From positions 1 through 8,860 of the forward strand of contig CAKUAV010000129.1 of NCBI GenBank assembly GCA_934636425.1: a stretch of DNA of 8,860 nt, in the 5' to 3' direction. Position numbers and translations under genes: made by a program. Origin of the DNA: an uncultured Clostridia bacterium. Lineage in GTDB: Bacteria > Bacillota > Clostridia > Christensenellales > Aristaeellaceae. Below are positions 1 to 6,416 of the stretch, piece by piece (the first letter of the stretch is position 1; each line of letters opens with the position of its first letter). Below the pieces are notes generated by a model. That model was not told where the DNA came from and made no database searches. It was given only the letters and a program-made list of their open reading frames with translations.

Positions 1-1
1 C

Positions 2-568
2 GAGCCGGCCATTGTGGATGCGGGCGTGGGCGAGTATACCAAAAAGACATTCAGCGCGGAGCGCTATACAATCTGGTCGATGCAGTCGGGCTGGCACAAC
101 ACGGCTGTCATCAACGGCTGCGATCAGCGTGAGGGCAGGGAATACGCCGCGCGCGACGTGTCCTATTCGGACGACGGTGAGGTCATGGAGTTTGCGCTCG
201 ATATGGCGGCGGCCTATACGCCCGAGGCGCAGGCGGAGGCCTATCGCCGCGCATTCGTGTTCGACCGCGCCGCCGACACGATCTCCGTGCATGACGAGGT
301 GCGCTTGAAGGCCTGCGATCAGCCCACGCGCGTGCCGCTTATGTGCGCCGCAGCGCCGCAGCTCGATGAGGGCCGCGCCGTGATCGGCCGTCTGGAGCTG
401 ACGTACGACCCGCAGCTGTTCACCGCTTCCGTTGAGGAAAAGCCGTTCAATGATTCCAAGCTCGAGCGCATCTGGCGGCAGAAGTCGCTCTGGCGGCTGA
501 CGCTCACGCGCCGCGAGAAGGCCGTGCAGGACGGCTGGACGCTGAAATACCGCATGGCGAAGGCATAG
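2..568 (+). CDS. Heparinase II/III-like polysaccharide lyase, C-terminal part (5' end outside window)
   Basis: The frame is open from base 2 and ends at TAG 566-568, giving the last 188 residues; the start lies upstream of the window. The visible part begins DAGVGEYT, then ERYTIWSMQSGWHNTAVING at residues 20-39 and a following Gln. This arrangement (Asp-Gly-Gly-Tyr, RY.IW, then HN...NG..Q) is typical of the beta-sandwich C-terminal domain of heparinase II/III-like proteins. The rest is beta-rich and ends in RMAKA. Known members cleave uronic-acid-containing polysaccharides or oligosaccharides by beta-elimination. The substrate cannot be read from this fragment, and the catalytic toroid and any signal peptide are not visible. 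It converges on the glycoside hydrolase at 846-2819 and plausibly belongs to the same glycan-degradation locus. No frameshift is seen in the visible part. Confidence 0.85.
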   Translation, partial: EPAIVDAGVGEYTKKTFSAERYTIWSMQSGWHNTAVINGCDQREGREYAARDVSYSDDGEVMEFALDMAAAYTPEAQAEAYRRAFVFDRAADTISVHDEVRLKACDQPTRVPLMCAAAPQLDEGRAVIGRLELTYDPQLFTASVEEKPFNDSKLERIWRQKSLWRLTLTRREKAVQDGWTLKYRMAKA

Positions 569-737
569 AGGAGCGTCATTTCCGCGCATGAAGGCCTTGA
601 TTGAGCGCCACTAAACCTGCGGCTTCCATACTTGAAACGAGGCGGGAAGCCCTTGGAATTCAAACGCTGCGTCACGGAAAATCCACTTGAAATTGCAGGC
701 TTTCCCTTTAGAAACACTCCCTAAAACGCATACAGAG
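569..737. other. Gene-free stretch downstream of the lyase
   Basis: No convincing gene is present. GAGGAG directly after the lyase stop is followed 13 nt later by an ATG, but that frame closes after eight codons (588-614). It may be a decayed gene start or chance. The words CCGCGCATG (582-590), GATTGAGC (599-606) and CCTTGGAATTCA (651-662) recur in the same order at 4655-4730, suggesting related noncoding sequence. A minus-strand open frame from 717 runs through the lyase gene and is a coding shadow. Confidence 0.5.
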
Positions 738-783
738 AGCGCCCACCGCACCATCCGAACATGACGGATGCGCGGCGGGCGCT
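738..783. terminator. Hairpin terminator between convergent lyase and glycosidase genes
   Basis: AGCGCCC (738-744) pairs perfectly with GGGCGCT (777-783). After one A-C mismatch the stem continues with CCGC/GCGG, and an inner ATCCG/CGGAT stem closes the apical loop. Only short T runs follow: TTT on the plus strand, and TTTT about 10 nt past the stem on the minus strand. It is a weak-tailed but strongly paired, probably bidirectional terminator. Position between two convergent genes supports this. Confidence 0.65.
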
Positions 784-845
784 TTGCGCGCTGTCACAGC
801 GTGTTTGCTTTTATAAAAACCGATTCGGCGCTCGCCGGGGAAGCG

Positions 846-2819
846 TCACTTTTCCTCACGCACGAACAGCATCACGCGGCCCTTTTTGGCGTGATAGCGC
901 AGCATGCCGTTCTCGGTTTCGTACGTCTCGCCGCTGAACACGTCGCGGTAAACGCCGTCCTCCTTCATGCGGAGCGCGCAGTCCTCTGTGAGCGTGGTGT
1001 AGGCCGAGACGAACTGGGATGAGATCGCCGTGCCGCTGCCCTGCTCGCTGTAGATGTGAACGCCCGCGCGCCGCGCCAGATCGCGCCAGAGCGTCCACGG
1101 CACGGGGGCCATCGCGCAGTAGGCGGCGTTGCCCTTTATCGCGGCGCAGATTTCGCCGTTTTCATAGCGGGCGAGCGGCTCGGCGGCGTCTCTGACGGCG
1201 AACAGCGGCCGGATGTGCTTTGTAAAGCCGAACGCCTCGCCCAGATAGTCGGCCTTGAGCGGCTTGGACGAATCGATTTCCTCAATGGTCATGCCGCACA
1301 GCTCGGCGGTATTTTTGATGTCGAACGAATCCCCGCGCGCCATGCCCGCGCCGTAGAGGAACACAGCCAGCTTGTCGGAAAGCTCGTTATGGATATAGGC
1401 GCGTATGTCCTCCGGAATGATGAATGCGTTCAGGAAGACGTACATTTTGTACTGCGATTTGTCGATCAGCGTTATGTCGCTGAGGTTGTACAGATCGAAC
1501 GGCGCGCCGCAGCGCAGCAGCGCGTTGACGCTGACGCGGCCCAGATCGCTGCACAGGCGCGAAAGCTCCTTCGTGCAGTTGAACGACATGGGGTCGATGA
1601 ACACGGCGATTTCCGAATTGGAATGGCGCTCGCCCTCGGCCAGCTGATCGTAGATCTTCTTCTGAAAGGCCAGCTCCTGCTCGTATTCCGGGGCGTTGTA
1701 ATAGCCGCCGAAGAAATCGAACCACCAGAAGCCCGCGCGCTTCTGCATGACGTTGCACAGCTCGCGCCGGAACACCTCGCGCCATTCCTCGAAGCCCGCA
1801 TAGCAGTCCTGAAGGATCACGCCGCTCTCGAGCGGAAAGCGCGCCAGATCGGTGCGGTGGTCGTTTTCGTGGACGTAGAGCTTATTGTGCAGCGCGATGG
1901 AATCGACGGTGTACTGATAGGAGCTCACGCCGGTAAAGAAGCGGTTGTCGCGATAGGCCGCGGGCGAATAGAGCATATCGATATCCGGGCTGCGCCAGGC
2001 CTTCTCGTAGGCGTTGGTGTTCCAGTAGATCTGGTTGTCCATGTCGGTGTAGCCGTAGAAAAGGCCGAGCGGCTTTTTGTGCGCCAGCGTTTTCTGCGCC
2101 TCGGCGGCGAAGAAGCAGACCAGATCGGCTGTGGCGTTCGCGCACATCTCGAGGAACTTAAAGTCGCTCGACGACGGCGCGCGCAGGCTCGTCTCGCCGC
2201 TCTCCATCGAGGCCATTGTGGGAAGAGCGGCGTTTTCGTCGCCAGTGAGCCTGCGCCACGCCTTTTCTGTGAGCGAGCCAGTGCGGTCGTATTCGGGCTT
2301 GTAGAGCGTCTCGTCGAACCATTCCGTGGACAGACCGGCGCAGAAGCTGTAGCCCGCAATGCGATCGCCGTATTTTTCCTCGGCATAGGCGATGAACGCG
2401 CGCAGATACCGCGCGGCGGCCTGCTTCCATTCCTCGCACAGCGCCAGCTCGGTGATGTGCGCGTAGGAGTCATAGGGCAGATCGGGATGCGCGTCCTTCC
2501 ACCACGGGCGCGTGTCCAGCTGAATCATGATGTTGTAATAGCCATCCGGTGCGAACCGGCGGAACATCTCGTACTGCCTGTCGAATGCGGCAAAGTCGTA
2601 CTGATCCTCGCCTGTCCAGACCTCGCCGAAGAGGGAATAGGGCGAGCGGTTGGTGCAGGGCAGGCCGCTGACGATGAACTGATAGAGCCTGAGGCCGCAG
2701 CGCCGGCTCAGCGATATGTTGTCCGGCTTGGGACGATAGGATCGAAACGCCGCCGGGGCGATGACCTCGCCGCCGATTTCCACGAAGGGCAGGCCGCGCC
2801 TGCGGATCAGTCTGACCAT
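846..2819 (-). CDS. GH42/GH164-like glycoside hydrolase, intracellular
   Basis: This 657-residue protein has the layout of trimeric GH42-type enzymes. An N-terminal TIM barrel (about 1-395) is followed by a Rossmann-like trimerisation domain (about 403-590, starting NSEIAVFIDP) and a small beta-rich C-terminus (about 600-657). Aromatic stretches typical of sugar-binding barrels are present (RPWWKD, FWWFDFFGGYY). E166 in GLSTEWF is the likely acid/base and E318 in YVHENDHRTD the likely nucleophile, but their pairing is inferred from spacing. Clan GH-A enzymes usually carry Asn before the acid/base, whereas here it is Thr. There is no signal peptide, so it is probably cytoplasmic and acts on imported oligosaccharides. 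The ATG at 2819 is chosen because AAGGGAG sits 8 nt upstream; an in-frame GTG at 2828 abuts that site and cannot use it. Family assignment beyond GH42-like is uncertain, and beta-galactosidase or beta-mannosidase activity cannot be told apart. Confidence 0.8.
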   Translation of the reverse strand: MVRLIRRRGLPFVEIGGEVIAPAAFRSYRPKPDNISLSRRCGLRLYQFIVSGLPCTNRSPYSLFGEVWTGEDQYDFAAFDRQYEMFRRFAPDGYYNIMIQLDTRPWWKDAHPDLPYDSYAHITELALCEEWKQAAARYLRAFIAYAEEKYGDRIAGYSFCAGLSTEWFDETLYKPEYDRTGSLTEKAWRRLTGDENAALPTMASMESGETSLRAPSSSDFKFLEMCANATADLVCFFAAEAQKTLAHKKPLGLFYGYTDMDNQIYWNTNAYEKAWRSPDIDMLYSPAAYRDNRFFTGVSSYQYTVDSIALHNKLYVHENDHRTDLARFPLESGVILQDCYAGFEEWREVFRRELCNVMQKRAGFWWFDFFGGYYNAPEYEQELAFQKKIYDQLAEGERHSNSEIAVFIDPMSFNCTKELSRLCSDLGRVSVNALLRCGAPFDLYNLSDITLIDKSQYKMYVFLNAFIIPEDIRAYIHNELSDKLAVFLYGAGMARGDSFDIKNTAELCGMTIEEIDSSKPLKADYLGEAFGFTKHIRPLFAVRDAAEPLARYENGEICAAIKGNAAYCAMAPVPWTLWRDLARRAGVHIYSEQGSGTAISSQFVSAYTTLTEDCALRMKEDGVYRDVFSGETYETENGMLRYHAKKGRVMLFVREEK

Positions 2820-2854
2820 AAAAAACACTCCCTTTTCGCATGATCGCTGTCTTC

Positions 2855-2883
2855 AATATATCAGACGGCGCGGAGAATGTAAA
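2855..2883 (-). promoter_or_regulatory. Promoter of the glycoside hydrolase gene
   Basis: Read on the minus strand: TTTACA (-35, bases 2883-2878), a 17-bp spacer ending in TGA, then TATATT (-10, bases 2860-2855), which also forms an extended -10 (TGATATATT). Predicted transcription starts near 2848, giving a leader of about 28 nt before the ATG at 2819. Confidence 0.75.
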
Positions 2884-2889
2884 GAAATT

Positions 2890-2922
2890 AATCACGCGAA
2901 AAAGTATAAAAATCACGCCGAA
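2890..2922. promoter_or_regulatory. Probable AraC-type operator: two direct repeats 21 bp apart
   Basis: AATCACGC occurs at 2890-2897 and again at 2911-2918, followed by GAA and CGAA respectively. The 21-bp step is two helical turns, the classic layout of AraC-family half-sites, each contacted by one monomer. The repeat near the glycosidase promoter lies just upstream of its -35 (2878-2883), a typical activator position. The other repeat sits where the regulator's own -35 would be, which suggests autoregulation. The repeat is read directly from sequence; binding by the adjacent regulator is inferred. Confidence 0.65.
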
Positions 2923-2926
2923 TCTG

Positions 2927-2935
2927 TGCTATAAT
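2927..2935 (+). promoter_or_regulatory. Extended -10 promoter of the AraC-family regulator
   Basis: TGCTATAAT is a perfect extended -10 element. No good -35 is present at 17 bp (TAAAAA), and the operator repeat occupies that area. The predicted start near 2942 leaves a very short leader, with GGAGG at 2942-2946. The ATG at 2934 lies inside this -10 box and cannot be the start codon of this transcript. Confidence 0.75.
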
Positions 2936-2954
2936 GCTCTTGGAGGCGATGCGT

Positions 2955-3794
2955 ATGCTCAGGCGGCTTGAGCTGAACAATCTGGCGGCCAACATCTGCG
3001 AGGAACACTGGCCGGAGGATTTTTTCGTGCGCGAGATCGGGTGCAGCCAGCCCGCGTCCGGCTTTCATGTGGACAACGTGCTGTCAAAGCGGAGCGTGCT
3101 GCACTTCCTCTTCAGGGGACGGGGCGCGTATAACGGCGTATCTCTATCGGCGGGGCAGGGCTTTCTCATCGCGGCGGGGGAGCCGTATTCCTTTTGCGTC
3201 TTTGAGGAGGGCGACTGGATGCAGTACTGGATCGCGCTGGGCGGCGCGCGTGCAAACGATGTGCTTTCGAGCTTTGGCTTTGAGGCGCGCAACCATGTCT
3301 TCGACTGCCCGGGCGTCATGGGACTGGAGACTGAATTTGAGCGCATGGTGTTCGGCGCAGGCGAGGGCGAGTATCCGCCCTGCCGGATGCTGAGCTTCTT
3401 TTATCACGTCATGGCGCGGCACTGCGCGCTCAGGCCGCCCGTCCGCCCCGAGCAGGACGTTCGGCGGCGCTATGCCGATCTGGCCGCGCGCTTTATCGAG
3501 GAGAACTACTATCGCGACGTCGGCGTTGAGGACGCGGCGGCCGCCGCCGGCATTTCGGCGAAATATCTCTATAAAATCTTTCGGGAAAAGCGCGGCCTTT
3601 CGCCCAGCGATTATATCATAGCGGTGCGCCTGAAGCAGGGACGCGCGCTGCTGCATCGAACCAATCTGACGGTCGAGGAGGTGGCGCGCTCGGTCGGCTA
3701 CAATCAGCCGGGCTACTTTTCGAGCGCGTTTCGGCGCTTCTTTGGCAGAACGCCGCTTCAGGAGCGCGCATCAAATCAACAGGAAGAAACTTGA
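2955..3794 (+). CDS. AraC-family transcriptional regulator
   Basis: The 279-residue product has an N-terminal cupin-like sensing domain (about 35-125, including HFLFRGRGAY and AGEPYSF) and a C-terminal double helix-turn-helix domain (about 175-270). The first HTH is around 191-212 (AAAAAGISAKYLYKIFRE) and the second around 240-262 (VARSVGYNQPGYFSSAFRR), matching the AraC/XylS signature. Length is normal for sugar-responsive members. The ATG at 2955 is chosen because GGAGG lies 8 nt upstream; earlier in-frame ATGs overlap the promoter or the ribosome site. It is divergent from the glycoside hydrolase and separated from it by a 21-bp-spaced direct repeat, so it most likely activates that gene in response to a sugar or oligosaccharide ligand. 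No terminator follows; the next gene's promoter overlaps the stop codon. Confidence 0.9.
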   Translation: MLRRLELNNLAANICEEHWPEDFFVREIGCSQPASGFHVDNVLSKRSVLHFLFRGRGAYNGVSLSAGQGFLIAAGEPYSFCVFEEGDWMQYWIALGGARANDVLSSFGFEARNHVFDCPGVMGLETEFERMVFGAGEGEYPPCRMLSFFYHVMARHCALRPPVRPEQDVRRRYADLAARFIEENYYRDVGVEDAAAAAGISAKYLYKIFREKRGLSPSDYIIAVRLKQGRALLHRTNLTVEEVARSVGYNQPGYFSSAFRRFFGRTPLQERASNQQEET

Positions 3795-3819
3795 AAGGCG
3801 CGCGTTTTGCCGCTATAAT
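3791..3819 (+). promoter_or_regulatory. Promoter of the HAD phosphatase gene
   Basis: TTGAAA (3791-3796), a 17-bp spacer and TATAAT (3814-3819). The -35 box overlaps the TGA stop codon (3792-3794) of the AraC-family gene, so the phosphatase has its own vegetative promoter even though it directly follows the regulator. Confidence 0.85.
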
Positions 3820-3864
3820 GAGAAAAACATCGAAAAAAGAAGCATGAAAGGATACGAAAAGACC

Positions 3865-4524
3865 ATGATTAAGGCCGTCATGTTTGATCTGGACGGAACA
3901 ATTCTGTCAACGCTGAACGATCTGGCCGCGTCGCTCAACGCGGCGCTGGCGCAGACCGGCCATGCGTCCAAGACGATCGACGAGGTGCGCGCGCTGGTGG
4001 GCAACGGCGTTAGGTGGATGTGCGCCCATGCGATTGGCGCGGCGGAGGACGATGCGCGGACCGACGCGCTGCTCAATGCCTTTCGCGCGCATTACAGCGT
4101 CCACATGAACGACACGACAAAGCCCTATCCCGGCATAGCCCATCTGCTGGCGGCGCTGCACGGCGCGGGGATCAAGTGCGCGGTCGTTTCCAACAAATAC
4201 GAAGCGGCGGTGAAGAAGATCAGCCGCCTGCACTTTGGCGACGCGTTTGACACGGCGGTCGGCGAGAGGGAGTGCGTCGCCCACAAGCCCGCGCCCGACG
4301 AGTTGATCGAGGCGATGAAGCGGCTGGGCGTTTCGCCCGAGGAGAGCGTCATGGTGGGCGACGGCGCGCAGGACATACTGGCCGGCAAAAACGCGCGCTG
4401 CCGCACAATCGGCGTGACGTGGGGCTTCCGCTCGCGCGCGCTTCTCAAGGAGAGCGGCGCGGATCATATCGTCGATACGGCGGAGGAGCTGGAGCGACTG
4501 CTGCTGGATGGGCGCGGCGTTTAG
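3865..4524 (+). CDS. HAD-family phosphatase, phosphoglycolate phosphatase type
   Basis: The 219-residue protein shows all HAD motifs. Motif I is FDLDGT with nucleophile D8 and acid D10. Motif II is VVSNK with S109. K141 sits in HKPAP. Motif III is VGDGAQD with D166 and D170 for magnesium. A helical cap lies between motif I and about residue 85. The family dephosphorylates small phosphorylated metabolites such as 2-phosphoglycolate, or pyrophosphate in the PpaX branch; the exact substrate cannot be read here. The start is a judgement: ATG 3865 gives the usual MIKAVMFDLDG opening with AAAGGA 12 nt upstream, while an in-frame ATG at 3844 would add seven residues with a poorer ribosome site. The gene has its own promoter and converges on the methyltransferase. 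Motif III has Gly where Ser or Thr is more common after GD. Confidence 0.88.
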   Translation: MIKAVMFDLDGTILSTLNDLAASLNAALAQTGHASKTIDEVRALVGNGVRWMCAHAIGAAEDDARTDALLNAFRAHYSVHMNDTTKPYPGIAHLLAALHGAGIKCAVVSNKYEAAVKKISRLHFGDAFDTAVGERECVAHKPAPDELIEAMKRLGVSPEESVMVGDGAQDILAGKNARCRTIGVTWGFRSRALLKESGADHIVDTAEELERLLLDGRGV

Positions 4525-4821
4525 ATATTTTGCGCCCGATGCACCATTTTCTTCAATACAGTGCCGCAAAAATGCGGTTTGTCTGCGCCCAAGGGCGGCT
4601 TTTCCCATGGAAACCGGTCTGGCGGCAGCTTCCCGCTGGAGGACGGTTCAAGCGCCGCGCATGCTCAAAAGGCGCGCGGTTCACAGGCAAAAGAACTCGA
4701 TTGAGCATCGCAGAATAGTCCTTGAATTCAGGATAGAATCCCGAAAGAATTTCCGGCTTCCTTCGGGGAAAAGCGCTGTTTGGCGGCTTCCCCGAACGAG
4801 ACGAGCGCAGAGATAAAAATC
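4525..4821. other. Gene-free stretch with several small hairpins
   Basis: No supportable gene is present; the open frames here lack ribosome sites and family features. Visible structures are CCGCA-AAAA-TGCGG followed by TTT (4564-4580), TTTCC-CAT-GGAAA (4601-4613), and a 9-bp inverted repeat TTCGGGGAA/TTCCCCGAA (4762-4770 with 4788-4796, 17-nt loop). Words such as CGGCTTCC and GAAACCGGTCTGGCGGCA (4610-4627) recur in altered form in the other gene-free stretches. The first hairpin could help terminate the phosphatase transcript. Confidence 0.5.
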
Positions 4822-4866
4822 AAAGCGCCCGGACGCGGCCTTTTACGGCTGGCGTCCGGGCGCTTT
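4822..4866. terminator. Strong bidirectional terminator
   Basis: AAAGCGCCCGGACGC (4822-4836) pairs perfectly over 15 bp with its complement at 4852-4866, with a short inner GCC/GGC stem. The A and T ends lie within the stem, so each strand carries a short U run at the 3' base. It lies nine bases beyond the methyltransferase stop and serves that gene, and probably also the convergent phosphatase transcript. Confidence 0.88.
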
Positions 4867-4875
4867 GGCATACGG

Positions 4876-5625
4876 TCAGCGCTTGACGGCGCGCGTGGCG
4901 ATGAACGAGGGAATGTTGTGTGCGTGCAGATTGCCGCTTCCATTGGTGTCCTCGTATAGATCGACCAGCGAAAAGCCCGCGCGGAGCTGGCCGCCCAGCT
5001 GCTCTTCCAGCGTGTGGGAAAACTGAACGCCGCTGTTTGTGGCCTCAAGCTGCGCCATCTGATCGGGATTTTTGAGCGGATTGAAGGGGAATGTGTTGAC
5101 GACGAGCTCCTCGTCGCTGTCGAATATGAAATTGACGCCGTTGTCCAGCCCGCTGAGCAGCGCGCCGCCCTTCTTCAGCACGCGATGGCACTCGCGAAAG
5201 ATCGGCTCGACCGACTCCACATAGCAGTTCGATACGGGATGCACGATGAGATCGAACGCATCGTCCTCAAAGGGCAGCGGCTTCGTCATGTCGGCGCGCA
5301 CGATTTCGATGGAATAGCCCTCGCGCGCGGCCACGATGCGCTCGCTTTCGAGCTGGCGGGGCGAATAATCGAGCACGGTGCAGCGCGCGCCCATGGCCGT
5401 GAGCAAGGGCATCTGCTGCCCGCCGCCGCTGGCCAGCCCCAGTATGCGCTTGCCCTTCACGTCGCCCAGCCACCCGTCGGGCACGGGCTTCGTGGGCGTG
5501 AGGAAGATCGGCGCGCGGCCTTTAAGCGCGGCCAGATAGGCTTCGTGCGATACGGGCTGTCCCCATTCCCAGCCCTCTTCGATCCACTGATCGATTGTCT
5601 GCGCGTTTATGTCCTGATAGTTCAT
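4876..5625 (-). CDS. Class I SAM-dependent methyltransferase
   Basis: The 249-residue protein has a Rossmann methyltransferase core. Motif I is ILGLASGGGQQ (61-71), the ribose-binding acid is D86 in VLDYS, motif II is RADMTKPLPF (110-119), followed by FDLIVHPVSN (124-133) and HRVLKKGG (147-154). The N-terminal segment with WIEEGWEWGQP (14-24) and FLTPTKPVP (41-49) belongs to a widespread Firmicutes group of uncharacterised methyltransferases, as I recall it. The substrate is unknown; there is no signal peptide, so it is cytoplasmic. AGAGGTGA lies about 6 nt upstream of the ATG at 5625, supporting this start. No convincing promoter was found just upstream. A compact foldable element at 5690-5738 lies in the presumed leader. 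Its transcript ends at the hairpin 4822-4866. Confidence 0.88.
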   Translation of the reverse strand: MNYQDINAQTIDQWIEEGWEWGQPVSHEAYLAALKGRAPIFLTPTKPVPDGWLGDVKGKRILGLASGGGQQMPLLTAMGARCTVLDYSPRQLESERIVAAREGYSIEIVRADMTKPLPFEDDAFDLIVHPVSNCYVESVEPIFRECHRVLKKGGALLSGLDNGVNFIFDSDEELVVNTFPFNPLKNPDQMAQLEATNSGVQFSHTLEEQLGGQLRAGFSLVDLYEDTNGSGNLHAHNIPSFIATRAVKR

Positions 5626-5640
5626 GAATAGTCACCTCTA

Positions 5641-5867
5641 TGTATTTCAGAAGTTGTCTGCTCTGTCGTTTTTGATTGGAGGGTGCGTTGCCCGAAGCCG
5701 TTTGCGGCGCAGGGGAAGCCGGTCTGCGGCAATCGGGCGGATAGCGCGCGTCCTGAAGCGGTCATCGTCGCCATTTTGGCCTTGGCAACATCATTTGCCT
5801 GAACGCGATTCTCGCTGCGGAGCGTGCGGCCATTCCCGACGATGCCGGTCAGCGCCCAAATGCGCAT
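5641..5867. other. Gene-free stretch containing a possible three-way-junction element
   Basis: Open frames exist on both strands but lack ribosome sites and family features. The notable structure is at 5690-5738: outer stem GCCCGA/TCGGGC enclosing two hairpins, GCCG-TTTG-CGGC (5697-5708) and GCCG-GTCTG-CGGC (5718-5730). The two hairpin units are a degenerate direct repeat with a 21-base step (GAAGCCG at 5694 and 5715). It could be a leader RNA of the methyltransferase gene, whose start lies 65 nt away, or a repeat remnant. Confidence 0.4.
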
Positions 5868-5902
5868 AAAAAAGCGAGCGGGGACGAAAAATCCCTGCTC
5901 GC
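5868..5902 (-). terminator. Rho-independent terminator of the zinc-ribbon gene
   Basis: On the minus strand GCGAGCAGGGA (5902-5892) pairs with TCCCCGCTCGC (5884-5874) over 11 bp with one G-U pair and a 7-nt loop. Six T residues follow immediately (5873-5868). This is a textbook intrinsic terminator about 50 nt past the stop codon at 5950. Confidence 0.92.
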
Positions 5903-5949
5903 CTTTCGTGATTCAGTTAAAGAACCGCTTGTGCGTCCTGTCCGCTAAA

Positions 5950-6243
5950 TTAATAGCGGGAAGCGCGCTGCTGATCGAAGCAGTCACGGCAGTACACGGG
6001 ACGATCGCCGCGGGGCTGGAACGGAACCTGGGTGGGACGGCCGCAGCCATCGCAGATGACGTCGTACATCTGACGCTCGGTGTTGCGGGTCTGGCCGCCG
6101 GCGGCACGGCGAGCGGCGCGGCAGGCGGGGCAGCGGCCGGGCTCGTTCTGGAAGCCCTTGTCAGCATAGAACTGCTGCTCGGACGCGGTGAACACGAATT
6201 CCTTGCCGCACTCACGGCAAACCAGAGTCTTGTCTTCGAACAT
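5950..6243 (-). CDS. Small protein with two zinc ribbons (zf_trcl-type)
   Basis: The 97-residue protein contains four CxxC knuckles: C9/C12, C38/C41, C64/C67 and C85/C88. The first pair frames DKTLVCRECGKEFVFTASEQ...RCPAC, which matches the probable zinc-ribbon family (zf_trcl) as I know it. The second frames CDGCG..T.VPFQP..DRPVYCRDC. Two zinc sites are expected; the molecular role is unknown, possibly binding nucleic acid or protein. ATG 6243 is chosen because AGGAGGG lies about 9 nt upstream and the family usually opens with M(F/Y)xDKTLVC. The frame is open for 43 more codons, including an ATG at 6327 preceded by AAAGGA, so a 28-residue longer form is possible. The stop codon sits inside a small palindrome, CCGCTA-AATTAA-TAGCGG. 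It is monocistronic, with promoter and terminator both visible. Confidence 0.88.
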   Translation of the reverse strand: MFEDKTLVCRECGKEFVFTASEQQFYADKGFQNEPGRCPACRAARRAAGGQTRNTERQMYDVICDGCGRPTQVPFQPRGDRPVYCRDCFDQQRASRY

Positions 6244-6352
6244 GGTAATAACCCTCCTAAAATGTGCCTTCCAGATGACCGCCTGGGTGCCGACTTCCTG
6301 CCAATCCGGAGGCGCGGTTATGACCATGGGCTGTCCTTTGAGGCTATTTAAA

Positions 6353-6381
6353 AGTATATCATAACGATTCAAAGTTGTACA
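6353..6381 (-). promoter_or_regulatory. Promoter of the zinc-ribbon gene
   Basis: On the minus strand TGATATACT (6361-6353) is an extended -10. TGTACA (6381-6376) lies 17 bp upstream as a weak -35 (4 of 6). The predicted start near 6346 implies a leader of about 100 nt before the ATG at 6243. TGTACA is itself palindromic. Confidence 0.65.
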
Positions 6382-6387
6382 GAGCTA

Positions 6388-6416
6388 TTCAAAATTTAAC
6401 CTTGATGTGCTATGAT
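6388..6416 (+). promoter_or_regulatory. Promoter of the cysteine-cluster gene
   Basis: TTCAAA (6388-6393, weak -35), a 17-bp spacer and TATGAT (6411-6416), which also forms an extended -10, TGCTATGAT (6408-6416). Predicted start near 6423. Its -35 lies only 6 bp from the -35 of the divergent zinc-ribbon promoter. Confidence 0.65.

Noticed and set aside
588..614. Eight-codon frame after GAGGAG just behind the lyase stop
   Set aside because: Too short and with a 13-nt spacer. It might be a decayed gene start, but nothing downstream continues it in any frame.
813..839. Possible terminator closer to the glycosidase stop (minus-strand CGGC/GCCG hairpin and TTTTT)
   Set aside because: The stem is only four base pairs and six bases separate it from the T run; the hairpin at 738-783 is better.
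2820..2828. Upstream GTG start for the glycosidase
   Set aside because: It abuts the AAGGGAG ribosome site, leaving no spacer; the ATG at 2819 is correctly spaced.
1056..2843. 595-codon plus-strand open frame
   Set aside because: It is antisense to the glycoside hydrolase, lacks a ribosome site and recognisable motifs, and is biased to Ala, Arg, Val and Gly as expected from a GC-rich shadow frame.
5626..5680. Search for a promoter of the methyltransferase gene
   Set aside because: The best pair on the minus strand (ACGACA, 17 bp, AATACA) matches the -10 consensus at only three positions, so it is not reported.
5622..5869. Overlapping 81-codon open frames on both strands
   Set aside because: No ribosome sites, no motifs and low-complexity composition; treated as noncoding.
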